A stretch of 64,000 nt of DNA, from positions 992,001 to 1,056,000 of the forward strand of contig CANXME010002181.1 in assembly GCA_948144175.1 (NCBI GenBank). The letters are read 5' to 3'. The notes under the pieces are model-generated. The model was not told the origin of the DNA. It did no database searches and saw nothing but the letters and a program-made list of their open reading frames with translations. Made by a program: the position numbers and the translations under genes. The DNA comes from Closterium sp. NIES-65 (Eukaryota; Streptophyta; Zygnematophyceae; Desmidiales; Closteriaceae). This document shows positions 44,524-55,979 of this stretch, piece after piece; within the stretch, counting starts at the first letter, position 1, and each line of letters starts with the position of its first letter.

Positions 44524-45447
44524 CCGGTGCGTGCCACGAACTGGAGGAGGACGCTGACGCGAACCGCAACCACTAGTGCGAGCAGCACGGACAGGCGACG
44601 CAGGGCGAGACGCAGGCTCACGACGCTCAGCAAGACCTCCAGTAGGACCAGTGTAGGGAGACGGAGCAGGCAGTGGGGAGGCCGGCTGTAACTGTTACTG
44701 TGACAGAACAGGCTGTGGACACTCTAAGGGAGGAGGAGGACTAGTAGAAGGCGGGAGACCAAGAACCTGCTGAAGGAGCAGAACGAAGTACGGCCGAGGC
44801 CACGCGGCGACTCCAGACACAGCAGGGACAGCACCAGCACCCCCACCGGCAGCACCAGCACTAGCAGCACCTCCAGCTCCAGAAGTACCCGCAGGCCCAG
44901 CAGCTCCAGTACTCCCAGTACGAGCACCTCCGGGACCCGCGGCACCAGCACCCTCAGCAGCAGCAGAAACTTCAGTACCCGCAGCACCTCCAGCTCCAGC
45001 AGCTCGCCTCCAGCCCCGGGCAAACCACTCACGCAGCTCCTGTGGAGAGAGTGGCTCCCGGCGAGACGAAGCACCCGGAGAACCGCCAGGCACAGCACCA
45101 GTAGGCCCATCTCCCTCAGGCTCCGCACTCCCAGACTCAGCACCTCCAGGCGTAGCGCCCCCAGGCTCAGCACCTCCAGGCGTAGCACCCCCAGGCTCAG
45201 CACCCCCTGGCTCAGCACCCCGAGACTCAGCACCCCCAGACTGAGCACCCCTAGGCTCAGCACCCCCAGGCCCAGCACCCCCACGCTCAGCACCCCAAGT
45301 CTCAGCACTCCCAAGCGAAGCACCCACACGCTAAGGACCCCCAGAGTCAGCACCCCCAGGCTCAGCACCCTCAGCAGCACCAGAGTCAACAGAGACCTCG
45401 ACAGGCTTGAGTGCGTCTACCTGCCACACACCTGAAGGGGACGGACC
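44524..45447 (-). other. Repeat spacer of copia H
   Basis: On the minus strand, GCTGAGCCTGGGGGTGCTAC-like units are repeated from about 45390 to 45110 (EPGGA/TPGGA in phase), followed by TGSTGAAGPAG-type repeats to 44800. Frames in two phases are open across the array. At least one TAG lies near 45330. Confidence 0.75.
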
Positions 45448-48000
45448 CTAAGAAGGGAGGAGGTCTACCGGAGGGGGACCTGGTACAAGGAAGAGCGGTG
45501 GCGAGGGAAGGGACAGAGTGCGGTAGGGGAAGAGGCGGTAGTAGGGGACCGACTCGTCAAACGTGACGTCCTGGGAGGACAAAACACGGCGAGAGGTGGG
45601 GTGGTAGAACTGCCACCCTGGGGCATCAGGGGGGGAACCAAGGAAGACGCAAGGAGCAGCACGAGGGGACAGCTCGTCCGCAAACAAGTCTCGGACAAAT
45701 GCCCGAGATCCCCAGAAACTGAATGCAGACGCATCGCTAACCTTCCCCGTCAACAGCAAGGCTTGGGAGGTCTCCGGCCTGGAGACCCGAGGGTGAAGGT
45801 TAAGCTGATGTGCCGCGTACCGAACTGCAAACGGCCACAGAAAATGGGGGGCAGCCGCATGCATCATGGACGTATGGGCGACGTACATGACCATGCCAAT
45901 GCGGCGCTCAGCAATCTTATTTTGCTGTGGAGAGTCCGGAAGCGTAAAGGTCTGGCGGATTCCTCGTGCACGACAGTCGGCTCGCAGAAGGCCAAAGGAG
46001 AACTCTCCGCCTCTGTCAGAGTGCAGACGAAGAACCTTAAAGTCCGAACCGAAGCTCTGCCTGAGCTGGAGACGAGCTGCGTGGATCCAGTCGATCAACA
46101 CCCCAGTGACATCACCCTTGCTGCGCAAGGGGAAGACTATGGTGTAACGCGAGTAGTTGTCAACCACCTACAGGAAGTAGCGCTCGTTACCCTGCCCACT
46201 GATGCGGGCGGGGCCCCACACGTCCATGTGAAGCGTCTGCAGCGGGGCCTCTGTCGGAGGAAACTGGAAGGTGTGAGGGACAGCTCGCTGCCGTCCCTCA
46301 ACACAGGGGACGCAGATAGGGCCAGGCTCCGGAGGAAGGGGAGGGAGGGACCGGGGAAGACCAAAGACAAGGAGGCGAGAGGCCATGCCTCGGAGACGAA
46401 GCAAGGAGGGGTGACCTAGGCGGTGGTGCCAAAGGAGAGTCTCGTGAGACAGGAGGCGACATGAGCAAGGGACAGACTCAAGACCAGACCTGGACGCTGC
46501 AGCAAACACCTGACCCGACGCAGCTACCTGGCCAGACGCAGTGACTGGAGGAGACACCATGGTCAGTGTGTACAGGCTCGACCCCGGCTGACGCGTAAAC
46601 GTGGCCAGGTGTCGGCCTGTCCAAGCGTCCGTGCAGTGGGTGACCCGATGACTCACAGGAGTGAACTGGTGAACCCCTTCATCCTGTAGATCAGCACCAC
46701 TCACCAAGTTCGTAGAGAACGAGGGGAGGTAAAGACCAGACAAGGCGCAAGAGGGGGCCTCCGGACACGGGAGGACAGTAGAGAAGTGAGCAAGAGCAGG
46801 ACCCCCCGAGGGGTCTGCCAGGGAGACTGCAACTGGCCGACCAAGCGGCGTGAGTGTGGTGCGGTCTCGAAAGAAGGAGCGAGAAGCCCCCGAGTCAAGT
46901 GTGAAGGTGTGGGAGGCCGAAGCCGACGCAGTACATGAGAGCACAGACTCACCAGCACCGGAGGAAGCAGACGCACTAGCACCTAGAGCAGCAGCCTCGC
47001 TAGCACCAAGAGCAGCAGCCTCACCAGCACCTAGAGCAGCAGTCTCAATGCCCGGGTCGGGCGGAAAACATCGGTAACGGTCACCCTCCTCACTAATACA
47101 CACAGCATACATAGCAGAAAGAATAGCATCAAAGTCAAGGTCAAAGATAGCTACCCCTGCCCTAGACAGCTCGCCCCAGCGAGGGATCGCAGTGGCCTCT
47201 GGGAACTGGTGACGCCAAGCGTCCGTCAGGCGGCCAAAGCAGCGCTGGGTGGGGTGCGCACCCCCACACTGCTCACCCGCACGGTCGCCGGTGCGCAGGA
47301 CATAGGTGCACGGACCCGTAACCCCACCCCGCTGGCGTGCAGCGTACCACTCACGGAGCTGCTGAGGGGACAGGGTCTCCCGACTGCGCTGCTGCTGCTG
47401 GCGCTGACCACCACCGAAGCCACTCCTCTGCGAAGGGCCACGATCTCCTCCTCCTCCGCCTCCGCCACCGCCCCCTCCACCTCCGCCTCCTCCACCTCCG
47501 CCATCTCCACCACCTCCGCTCCCTCCGCTACCGCCGCCGCCGCCTCCGCTGCCGCCGCCGACACCTCCACCCGCGCCACCACTCCCTCCACCACCCGCAC
47601 CCCCTCCGGCGCCTCCACCGCCGCCTCCACCGCTCGCGCTAGCTCCTCCAGCGCCCCTGCCCCCCTTGCCCTTGCCAAGGCGGCGTCTCCCGCTAGGGGT
47701 AGATGCCGCGCCGACCAACTCAAGCCCAACGAGGTCGGCCGCAGCAGCAGAGGCAACAGAGGGCAAAAGAGGGGAGGGGGAACACCCCTCAAAGATGGGG
47801 GTGCGCGGGTCACCACGATAGGCTCCTACAGCGACTATGCTCTTCTCGGCTCCTAAGAGGGCCTTCTCGAGGAGGTCGACAGTGAGAGTGGTGGGACAGA
47901 CTGAGAGGAAGTGGTCCCTGACTACGCGAAGGGAGTCAGGGAGGCGGGTGACTATGTAGTAGAGAGTGATGTACATGGGGGGGGGGGGTTCTTGGCGCAA
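45448..48000 (-). pseudogene. Copia H gag C-terminus, protease and integrase
   Basis: From the poly-C run (12 C at 47978-47989) one frame is open for 610 residues to a TAG at 46165-46167, then 239 residues more. It contains YITLYYIVTRLPDSLR, a long Gly-rich tract, the expanded knuckle CTYVLRTGDRAGEQC, intact protease FTLDSGASRSFFRDR, the integrase zinc finger (LLWHHRLGHPSL, CVPCVEGRQR) and catalytic HMDVWGP. After the stop come RLHSDRGGEF and NKIAERRIG. The uninterrupted passage from gag into protease shows that the family normally uses a single gag-pol frame. Confidence 0.9.
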
Positions 48001-48449
48001 AACTCAGCAGGAAGCGCAGCGCGGTAGCGAGTGTCACTAGTGAGGAGGTGCATAATGAGGTCAGCGACTGTGAGAAAGGCAGAAAGGTCAGGAAAGAGGT
48101 ACGGTTTCATGAGGCGGCTCAGTGGAGCAGTGGCAGGGGAGGAGTAGCGTGCAACTACAGCGCCGTACAAGGTCTAAGCACTCTTGTACTGGCTGAAGTG
48201 CGCACGCTCAGAGGTAGGCAGGTGGCGACGCACAGCAAGACGTGCAGCAGCATCGCGCGTGGCCCATTGTGAGCGAACAGTGGCGTCAGCATCAGCAGCA
48301 GGGGCAGGAGAGCCACCAGAGGTGAGGTCAAAGAGAGAGAGACCGTCTGCCCTATCGCACAGTAGGAAAAGCTGCAGGTCATCTACCCAGACGTCAAAGT
48401 CAATGGCCCGACCCTCAGCGTCAAAAGCGAGGACACTAGGGGTAGCCAT
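48001..48449 (-). pseudogene. Copia H gag N-terminus
   Basis: MATPSVLAFDAEG starts at 48449, and the capsid reads WVDDLQLFL, HLPTSERAHFSQYKSA up to a TAG at 48174-48176 that replaces Gln. It then continues (TLYGAVVARYSSPATAPLS ... AEFCAKN) to the poly-C run, where the frame shifts. Confidence 0.88.
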
Positions 48450-49385
48450 GACAACAGTAGACTAGCAGTGCGAACAGTAGGGTAAGGGTAGTGCAGTGAC
48501 AGAGGCGCTGCACTTACCGGACAGGGCGGCTCGGCAGTGTGGGCGGCTCGGCTATAGGGCGGCTCGGTGGCTCGGCTGCTGGGCGGCTCGGCGGCTCTGC
48601 GGCTCGGCTGCTCGGCTGCTGGGCGGCTCAGCTGCTGGGCGGCATGGCAGCTCGGCCTCTGGGCGGCTCGGCGGTGCAGCTGCTGGGCGGCTTGGCGGCT
48701 CGGCGGCTCCGCTGCTGGGCGGCTCGGCGGCTCGGCTGCTGGGCGGCTCGCCGGCGGCGGCTCCTGCCTCCGGGACGACGGCGGCCGCCTGCCTGAGGGG
48801 CCAGGTGGAGCAGCGGCTCAAGGGTAGGTAGAGCGGCGGCTCAGGGGGGGGGCAGAGGAGTAGGCGACAGGGCCGGGTAGGGTGGTGCACAGCGGGCCGA
48901 CGGGCGGCTTGTAGGGCCGCAAGGGCGGCGTGCTGAGCCGACGTGCGGCGACGGCGGGCCGTAAGAGGGCGGCGCGAGGGGCCGCGGAGGTCGGCGACAT
49001 GCCGTAAGGGCGGCACGCGAAGCCGCGAAGGGCGGCAACGGGCCGTGAAGGGCGGCGTCAGGGGCCGTAGAGGACGACGCCGAGCCGTTAGGGCGGCGCG
49101 AGGGGCCGGGAAGGGTGGCGACTGGCCGTGAAGGGCGGCGACGGGCCGCGAAGGGCGGCAACCGGCCAGGTAAGGGCGGCGACGGGCCGAGAAGGGCGGC
49201 GACGGGCCGAGAAGGGTGGCGACGGGCCGCTAAGGGCGACGCGTTGGGGCCGGAGGAGGCCTAGGAAGAGCGCGACGGTAGAGAGGGCACCCGGTGCGCG
49301 ACTCGGGGAGGAGCGAAGCGCGCTCCGGGTAGGAAAAAAAAAACGATCGATTGGGTGGGCCCTAGGCAGCGTTCCCACGAGGGAA
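48450..49385 (-). other. G+C-rich leader of copia H
   Basis: On the plus strand, CGGCTCGGCTGCTGGG-type units occupy 48540-48760, and GGGCGGCGACGGGCCG-type units (21 bp, nearly identical at 49140-49230) occupy 48900-49250. Several phases are open and none is conserved. Confidence 0.78.
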
Positions 49386-49529
49386 CCCGCTCTATACCAT
49401 GTGAAATGAAACGAGAATGGATGAACTATGAAAGAGTTGGGTACAAGTACTAACCCTAATTGGGTTGTACCCCTTATGGGCTACCCCACTATAGCCTACA
49501 CAACATGCATAAGCTATAATGTTCTGACA
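49386..49529 (-). repeat. 5' LTR (49400-49529) and PBS of copia H
   Basis: The LTR is 130 bp and, on the minus strand, starts TGTCAGAACATTATAGC and ends CATTTCACA. The PBS TGGTATAGAGC follows at 49399-49389. It lacks one C compared with the classic TGGTATCAGAGC, as in copies B and J. Confidence 0.92.
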
Positions 49530-50904
49530 TTCCTGTTTTCCGTCTGCACTCTAACAGAGGCGGAGAGTTCTCCTCTGGCCTTCTGCGAGCCTACTGTCGT
49601 GCACGAGGCCTCCGCAAGACCTTCACAATTCTGGACTCTCCACAGCAATATGGGATTGCTAAGCGCCGCATTGGCATGGTCATTGACGTCGCCCGTACGT
49701 CCATGATGCATGCGGCTGCCCCCCATTTTCTGTGGCCGTTTGCGGTTCGGTACGCGGCGCATCAGATCAACCTTCACCCCAGAGTCTCCAGGCCGGAGAC
49801 CTCCCAAGCCTTGCTGTGGACGGGGAAGGTTGGCGATGCGTCTGCGTTCCGTGTCTGGGGATCTCGGGCGTTTGTCCGCGACTTGTCTGCGAACAAGCTG
49901 TCCCCTCGTACTGCTCCTTGCGTCTTCCTGGGTTTCCCCCCTGACGCGCCAGGGTCGCAGTTCTATCACCCCACCTCTCGCCGTGTTCTGTCCTCCCAAG
50001 ACGTCACGTTTGTCGAGTCGGTCCCCTACTACCGCCTCTTCCCCTACCGCACTCCGTCCCTCCCCCCGCCACCGCTCTTCCTTGTACCAGGTCCCCCCCC
50101 GGTAGACCCCCTCCCCCCTAAGGGTCCAGCCCCTTCAGGTGTGTCCCAGGTAGATGCAGTCGAGCCTATCGAGGCTACTGGTGACTTTCGTGCTGCTGAG
50201 GGTGCTGAGCCTGGGGGTGCTGAGCCTGGGGGTGCTACTACTGGGGGTGCTGAGCCTGGGAGTGCTACTACTGGGGGTGCTGAGCCTGGGGGTGCGGAGC
50301 GTGAGGGAGCTGGGCCTGCTCGTGTGGCGACTGGCGGTGCTGGGCCTGGAGGTTCTGCGGGTGCTTCGTCTCGGCAGGAGCCACTCTCTTCACAGGAGGT
50401 GCGTGAGTGGTTTGCCCGGCGGTGGAGGCGTGCTGCTGGAGCTGGAGGTTCTTCGGCCGCTGCGGGTGCTGGTGCTGCGAGTCCCGGAGGTGCTCGTACT
50501 GGGAGTACTGGAGCTACTGGGCCTCCGGGTACGACTGGAACTGGAGCTGCTGAGGGTGTTGACGCTGAGGCTACTGCTGTCGGTCCTGGAGGCGGTCCTG
50601 CTGGGGGTGCTACTGGTGCCGCTGGAGTTACTGGAGCTGGTGCTGCTGGCGCTGGTGCTGCCGCTGGGGGTGCTGGTGCTGTCCCTGCTGTGTCTGGAGT
50701 CGCCGCGCGGCCTCGGCCGTACTTGGTTCAGCTCCTTCAGCAGGTTCTTGGTCTCCCGCCTTCTACTGGTCCTCCTCCTCCCTTAGAGTGTCCACAGCCT
50801 GTCCCGTCACAGTTACAGTTATAGCCGGCCTCCCCACGGCCTTCTCCTTCTCCCTACACTGGTCCTACTGGAGGTCTTGCTGAGCGTCGTGAACCTGCGT
50901 CTCG
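49530..50904 (+). pseudogene. Copia G integrase remainder and first spacer
   Basis: After the target duplicate the integrase continues with RLHSNRGGEF (the catalytic Asp codon now gives Asn), then a section with YGIAKRRIG in place of NGIAERRIG, so the catalytic Glu is Lys. The tail is open from 49676 to the spacer (EPGGAEPGGATTGGAEPGSA). At about 50904, just after LRLAL, the sequence jumps back to an upstream integrase segment. Confidence 0.82.
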
Positions 50905-52440
50905 CCCTTGGTCTCCGAAGCATGGCCTCCCGTGTCCTTGTCTCTGGTCTTCCCCGGTCCCTCCCTCCCCTTCCTCCGGGGCCTGGCCCTACCTGCGTCC
51001 CCTATGTCGAGGGGCGGCAGCGGGCTGCCCCTCACTCCTCCCAGTTTCCTCTGACAGAGGCCCCGCTGCAGACGCTTCACATGGACGTGTGGGGCCCAGC
51101 TTGTGTCCGTGGACAGGGTCACGAGCGCTACTTCCTGCTGGTGGTTGACGACTACTCTCGTTACACCATAGTCTTCCCCTTGTGCAGCAAGGGTGATGTC
51201 TCTGCGGTGTTGATCGACTTGATCTGCGCAGCTCGTCTCCAGCTCAGGCAGAGCTTCAGCTCGGACTTTCCTGTTCTACGTCTGCACTCTGACAGAGGCG
51301 GAGAGTTCTCTTCTAGCCTTCTGCGAGCCTACTGTCGTGCACGAGGCATCCGCCAGACCTTCACGCTTCCGGACTCTCCACAGCAAAATGGGATTGCTGA
51401 GCGCCGCATTGGCATGGTCATGGACGTCGCCTGTACGTCCATGATGCATGCGGCTACCCCCCCAGGTAGACCCCCTTCCCCCTCAGGGTCCTGCCCCTTC
51501 AGGTGTGTCCCAGGTAGACGCTGTTGAGCCTGTCGAGGTCGCTGGTGACTCTGGTGCTGCTGAGGGTGCTGAGCCTGGGGGTGCTGACTCTTGGGGTGCT
51601 GAGCGTGTGGGTGCTACGCCTGGGGGTGCTGAGCCTAAGGGTACTACGACTGGGGGTGCTGAGCCTAGGGGTGCTGTGTCTGGGGGTGCTGAGCCTAGGG
51701 GTGCTGAGCCTGGGGGTGCTACGCCTGGGGGTGCTGAGCCTGGGGGTGCTGAGCCTGGGGGTGCTACGCCTGGAGGTGCTGAGCCTGGGGGTGCGGAGCC
51801 TGAGGGAGCTGGGCCTGCTCGTGTGGCGTCTGGCGGTGCTGTGCCTGGCGGTTCTCCGGGTGCTTCGTCTCGCCGGGAGCCACTCTCTCCACAGGAGCTG
51901 CGCGAGTGGTTTGCCCGGTGCTGGAGGCGTGCTGCTGGAGCTGGAGTTTCTTCGGCTGCTGAGGGTGCTGGTTCTGCGGGTCCCGGAGGTGCTCGTAGTG
52001 GGAGTACTGGAGCTGCTGGGCCTGCGGGTACATCTGAAGCTGGAGCTGCTGAGGGTGCTGGCGCTGAGACTACTGCTGTCGGTCCTGGAGGCGGTCCTGC
52101 TGGGGGTGCTACTGGTGCTCCTGGAGGCACTGGAGCTGGAGGTGCTGCTGGCGCTAGTGCTACCACTAGGGGTCATGGTGCTGTCCTTGCTGTGTCTGGA
52201 GTCGCCGCGCGGCCTCGGCCGTACTTCGTTCCGCTTCTTCAGCAGGTCCTTGGTCTCCCGCCTTCCACTTGTCCTCCTCCTCCCTTAGAGTGTCCATAGC
52301 CTGTCCCGTCACAGTTACAGTTACAGCCGGCCTCCCCACTGCCTGCTCCTTCTCCCTACACTGGTCCTACTGGAGGTCTTGCTGAGCGTCGTGAGCCTGC
52401 GTCTCGCCCTGCGTCGCCTATCCGTGCTGCTCGCACTAGT
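50905..52440 (+). pseudogene. Copia G second integrase and spacer segment
   Basis: Starting with LRSMASRVLVSGLPRSLPPL, a second, independent integrase piece runs through CVPYVEGRQR, HMDVWGPACV, RLHSDRGGEF and NGIAERRIG. Here the acidic triad is retained. At 51455 a C-rich joint removes the integrase tail, and a second EPGGA-type spacer follows (51540-52290). The start joint shares CGTCTC with the end of the first spacer. Confidence 0.82.
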
Positions 52441-54400
52441 GGTCGCGGTTTGCGTCAGCGTCCTCCTCCTGTCCCTGGCACGCACCGGATGTCTCTTTGT
52501 CTGTCCACTGCTCCTCTGCGTGCCCCTTTACCTTCTCCTCCTGAGTCTTCTCTTCCTGCTCTTGCCGACCCAGAGTCGGACTCTCTTCATGCTGCCAGTC
52601 CTACTGTCACGCGTCTCCTTTGAGTCCACTGCTGCGTCTGCCCTAGTTGCTTAGCTCGTCGACTTTGCTGCTCGCTGTCGTCTAGACTACGTTGCCAGTC
52701 TTGTTCATGAGTCAGAGTCTGTTTGTCCTCCGTCCGTCAGGGGTGAGTGTGCCCTTGGCACGGACGTCCTTGAGGACAGTCAGGAGGAGTTCTAGTGCTT
52801 GGCCGCTGCTTCACCTCATCTCGTGTCCGTACTGCTTACCCCTGAGGGAGACCCGGATGCACTTGACATCCCGACTCCGGGCTCTTACGCGGAGGTGATA
52901 GGGGTCCCTACTCCTCTCAATGGCAGGCAGCTATGGACGCAGAGATGGCTTCTTGGAAGTCCACATGCACTTACATTGACGACGTTCCCCCTCCTGGGGC
53001 GAACATCGTCAGTGGCATGTGGATTTTCAGGGTAAAGCGGACGGGAGTTGACTACTTTCAGACCTTCTCTCCCACCCCGAAGACGACCACTCTTCGGGTA
53101 CTGCTGCACGTAGCTGCTCACCGTGACTTCGAGCTACACTCTCTTGACTTCAGCACTGCTGACTTGCAGGGCAGCCTGCACGAGGAGATCTGGTTGCACC
53201 GCCCACTAGGCTTCACTGGGAATTTTCCTCCTGGCACCCAGTGGAGCCTCCGACGGCCAGTCTACGGTCTCCGCCAGGCACCGCGTGAGTGGCACGACAC
53301 ACTGAGGACTACACTTGCGGCTCTTGGGTTTGCTCCCTCTATGCTGACCCGTCGCTGTTTCTGCGCACCGACACTTCTCTGCCGCCGTTCTACATCCTCG
53401 TGTACGTCGACGACTTGGTCTTTGCCACAGCTGACACTGCTGGACTCGCCCACGTGAAGTCCGAGCTGCAGAAGAGACACACGTGCACTGGCCTGGCTGA
53501 ACTGCGCAACTACCTTGGCTTGCAGATCACTCGGGACAGAGCACGCCGCACCATTACCCTGACTCAGTCACACATGGTGCAGCAGGTCCTTCAGCGCTTC
53601 GGCTTCATGTACTCCTCGCCTTAGGCCACTCATCTGCCTACTCACCACTCGCTCTGAGCTCTGCCTTCGGATGAGTCCGTAGAGTCGAGTGGCCCGTACC
53701 CAGAGCTTGTTGGCTGCCTCATGTACCTGATGACCTGCACGGGACCTGACCTTGGATACCCTCTTAGCATTCTCGCACGCTATGTTGCTCCTGGGAGACA
53801 CAGACTGGAGCACATGGCTGCAGCAAAGAGGGTGTTGCGCTACTTCTGCAGTACGTCGGGCATGGGGCTTGTGCATGGAGGGCACAGTCCAGTGGTCCTC
53901 ACTGGGCACGCAGACGCTTCTTGGGCTGACAACCAGGCTACGCAGCGGTCGTCACAGGGTTACACCTTCAGCCTTGGTTCCGGCTCTGTTTCGTGGTGGG
54001 CTACTCGCTCGTCTTCTGTTCTCGGCTCCAGTTGTGAGGCTGAGATCTACGCAGGAGCCATGGCTGCATAGGAGCTTCGCTGGCTCACCTACCTGCTGAC
54101 TGACCTCGGAGAGCCGCCTCGTTCTCCTCCAGTGCTGTACGTCGACAACAAGGCCATGCTGGCCTTGTGTCAGGAGCAGAGACTGGAGCACAGAACGAAG
54201 CACATTGCTCTCCGCTACTTCCTTGCTCGTGATCTACAGCAGCGTGGTCAGCTGCGTCTTGCGTACGTGGCCTCTGAGGCCAACATTGCTGATATCTTCA
54301 CCAAGGCGCTTGCGCCTTGTGATCATCAGCGCTTCTGTACTCAGCTGGGTCTTGTGCCTGTCTTGCCTCACTTGCTCACCTCTTTACTTTGTTTGTACTG
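52441..54400 (+). pseudogene. Copia G reverse transcriptase and RNase H, many lesions
   Basis: The pre-RT block has a deletion near 52615 and stops near 52652 and 52794. RT loses about ten codons at 53040 (RVKRTGVDYF) and shifts frame near 53340. YVDD at 53401-53415 and GLAELRNYLGLQITRD remain. A TAG at 53622-53624 replaces Gln. RNase H keeps LTGHADASWAD, SSCEAEIYA and YVDNKAMLAL, with a TAG near 54070. The terminator at the usual site is lost (LLTSLLC). This is the most damaged pol in the window. Confidence 0.85.
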
Positions 54401-54590
54401 TTACATATATGTACCCTTGCTCTTGCTTGTCTAGCCTTTATATATATGTACTCCTGCATGTGAACTGGCCTTGTGGCCTTGAACTTGTGCTCGGAATGTG
54501 TGGTGACTTTGTGATCCACCCTGAGCTTGCTTTGCTTTGCTTGTCTGGTCTTGTGACCCCTTGTTCTCCCCCACTTTGCCTATGGGGGTG

Positions 54591-54687
54591 TGTCAGATTT
54601 ATATGACATAGCTGCTGTAGCACGTATGGGGTACAGCTTTCTAGGGTTTGTACTTGTACCCCAACTCTTTCATAGTTCAATCATTCT
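54591..54687 (+). repeat. 3' LTR of copia G, truncated, D subtype
   Basis: It starts TGTCAGATTTATATGAC like copia D. An internal 15 bp (GCTATAGTGGGG region) are missing between two TAG triplets. It ends at TCATTCT, about 25 bp before the normal end, and joins a fragment of copia J-type 3' UTR. Confidence 0.82.
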
Positions 54688-54912
54688 GCATGTTTACTCT
54701 TGTTAGGTTGTGATCATTGTACCTTTTGCTCTATTATAAACCTGCATGTTGAACTATAAACTTTCATAGTGGTACGACACTCCCTCCCTTCATATCCATC
54801 CTGCCTGAAAGCGAGTATCTGCGATAACAAAAAAGAAGCATCGAATGCAAGAAGAAAGATGTGATAGAATTGAAGTTTAAAATAGAATGAAGAGAATGGC
54901 CGTAACGAGAGA
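54688..54912. other. Copia J-type 3' UTR fragment and non-coding DNA
   Basis: Bases 54688-54756 match the reverse complement of 56113-56182 (3' UTR of copia J) with very few differences, so a piece of a J relative lies here in plus orientation. The remainder to 54912 is A+T-rich and without a gene. Confidence 0.65.
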
Positions 54913-54920
54913 GAGATAAC

Positions 54921-54998
<78 letters not shown>
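54913..54998. repeat. (GA)n microsatellite
   Basis: An almost perfect GA run of over 70 bases ends exactly where the LINE coding fragment begins. Confidence 0.9.
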
Positions 54999-55001
<3 letters not shown>

Positions 55002-55475
55002 AGAGGCGCAGAAAGGCAGGGGATGGGCGGCACAGGATCAAGCTGATAAGAAGATCCAGCATTACGCCAACCGGCCGGAGACGGTTGGTTTTTTCCCACT
55101 GGCAGTCGACACCTATGGCTGCCCATGCGCGGAAGTACCAACCTTCCTGAAGCTATTGGCAGTCACGGCGGCTCGGCGGCACTTCAACGCCGACTCAAAA
55201 TCATACTATGCCGCAAAGTTTCTACATCAGTTTCGACAGAGATGGTCGGTGGCCCTTCAAAGGGCGCAATCCATGGGCCTCCTGATGAAGATGGGCGAGG
55301 CGGCTGCAGCTGAGAACCCGCCTGTGGGCGGCCTTGGGCAGGAGTTGCACCTTGGAGATTGTTTTGCAGTGATAGAGCCCCTCCTAGATCTTTAGGGGGG
55401 GTATAGGGTAGGATTTGCCTTTGTGTGTATGCTTCTATACCTTGCATGCTTGTACGTGGCTGCCATATCAATACA
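54999..55475 (+). pseudogene. LINE (non-LTR) 3' fragment: C-terminal domain and 3' UTR
   Basis: The frame is open from the GA tract to TAG 55393-55395. It encodes about 130 residues: AAQDQADKKIQHYANRPETV, FFPLAVDTYGCPCAEVPTFL, LKLLAVTAARRHFNADSK and a tail ending VIEPLLDL. The KK-x2-HY and PLAVDTYG pattern resembles the C-terminal region of non-LTR polyproteins, possibly next to or part of the endonuclease domain. About 80 bases of 3' UTR follow, then a new GA tract. The upstream RT is missing, as expected from 5' truncation during insertion. Confidence 0.65.
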
Positions 55476-55484
55476 AGGACCATT

Positions 55485-55567
<83 letters not shown>

Positions 55568-55594
55568 GAGAGAGAGAGCGGGAGAGAAAGAGAG

Positions 55595-55679
<85 letters not shown>

Positions 55680-55846
55680 AAGACTGAGAGAACGAGAAAG
55701 AGGACGAGAGAGAGAGGACGAACGAGGAGAGAACGAACGAGAGAGAGAAAGGACGAGAGGGAGAGAACGAGAGAGAGAGAACGAACGAGAGAGAGAACGA
55801 GAGAGAGATAACGAGAGAGAGAACGCGGGAGATAGAACGAGAGAGA
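55476..55846. repeat. (GA)n microsatellite, left half, split by copia J
   Basis: GA dinucleotides with scattered AACGAGAG interruptions. The tract ends at the target duplicate AGAGA (55842-55846) of copia J and resumes at 62938. Frames giving Arg-Glu repeats are not genes. Confidence 0.93.
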
Positions 55847-55979
55847 TGTTGGAATAACTGAACAGGAAATGAATGAACTAGCAGTGAAATGAGTACAAGT
55901 ACCTAACCCTAGAATTGTGTACCCCCTATAGGCTAACCCACTGTAGCCTAAACAAACACAACATAAATAACGTTTGACA
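55847..55979 (-). repeat. 3' LTR of copia J
   Basis: On the minus strand it starts TGTCAAACG and ends TATTCCAACA. The polypurine tract (CTATGGGGGTG) lies at 55980-55990. The pair of LTRs differs at five positions. Confidence 0.93.

Larger units (their letters stand above)
34923..49529 (-). mobile_element. Copia element H, inserted in G and split by element I
   Basis: LTRs of exactly 130 bp lie at 34923-35052 (3') and 49400-49529 (5'), with four differences. TTCCT flanks both sides (34918-34922 and 49530-49534), a perfect 5-bp duplication inside G's integrase gene. Read on the minus strand H has PBS, leader, gag, protease, integrase, spacer and RT. The RT is cut by element I (36356-43622), beyond which RT and RNase H finish. 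Three-level nesting G, H, I is therefore explicit. Confidence 0.93.
31730..54687 (+). mobile_element. Copia element G, chimeric, split by H
   Basis: G begins with a truncated 5' LTR (31730-31833) and leader. Gag, protease and half of integrase run to 34922. Copia H occupies 34923-49529, after which integrase resumes at 49530 in the same codon region. The integrase-spacer section then occurs a second time (50905-52430) before RT and RNase H. The 3' LTR (54591-54687) is of the copia D subtype while the 5' LTR is of the F/H subtype. G is therefore either a recombinant of two copies or two elements fused by unequal exchange. Confidence 0.8.

Noticed and set aside
55423..55857. Frames encoding Arg-Glu repeats
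   Set aside because: Direct translation of the (GA)n microsatellite.
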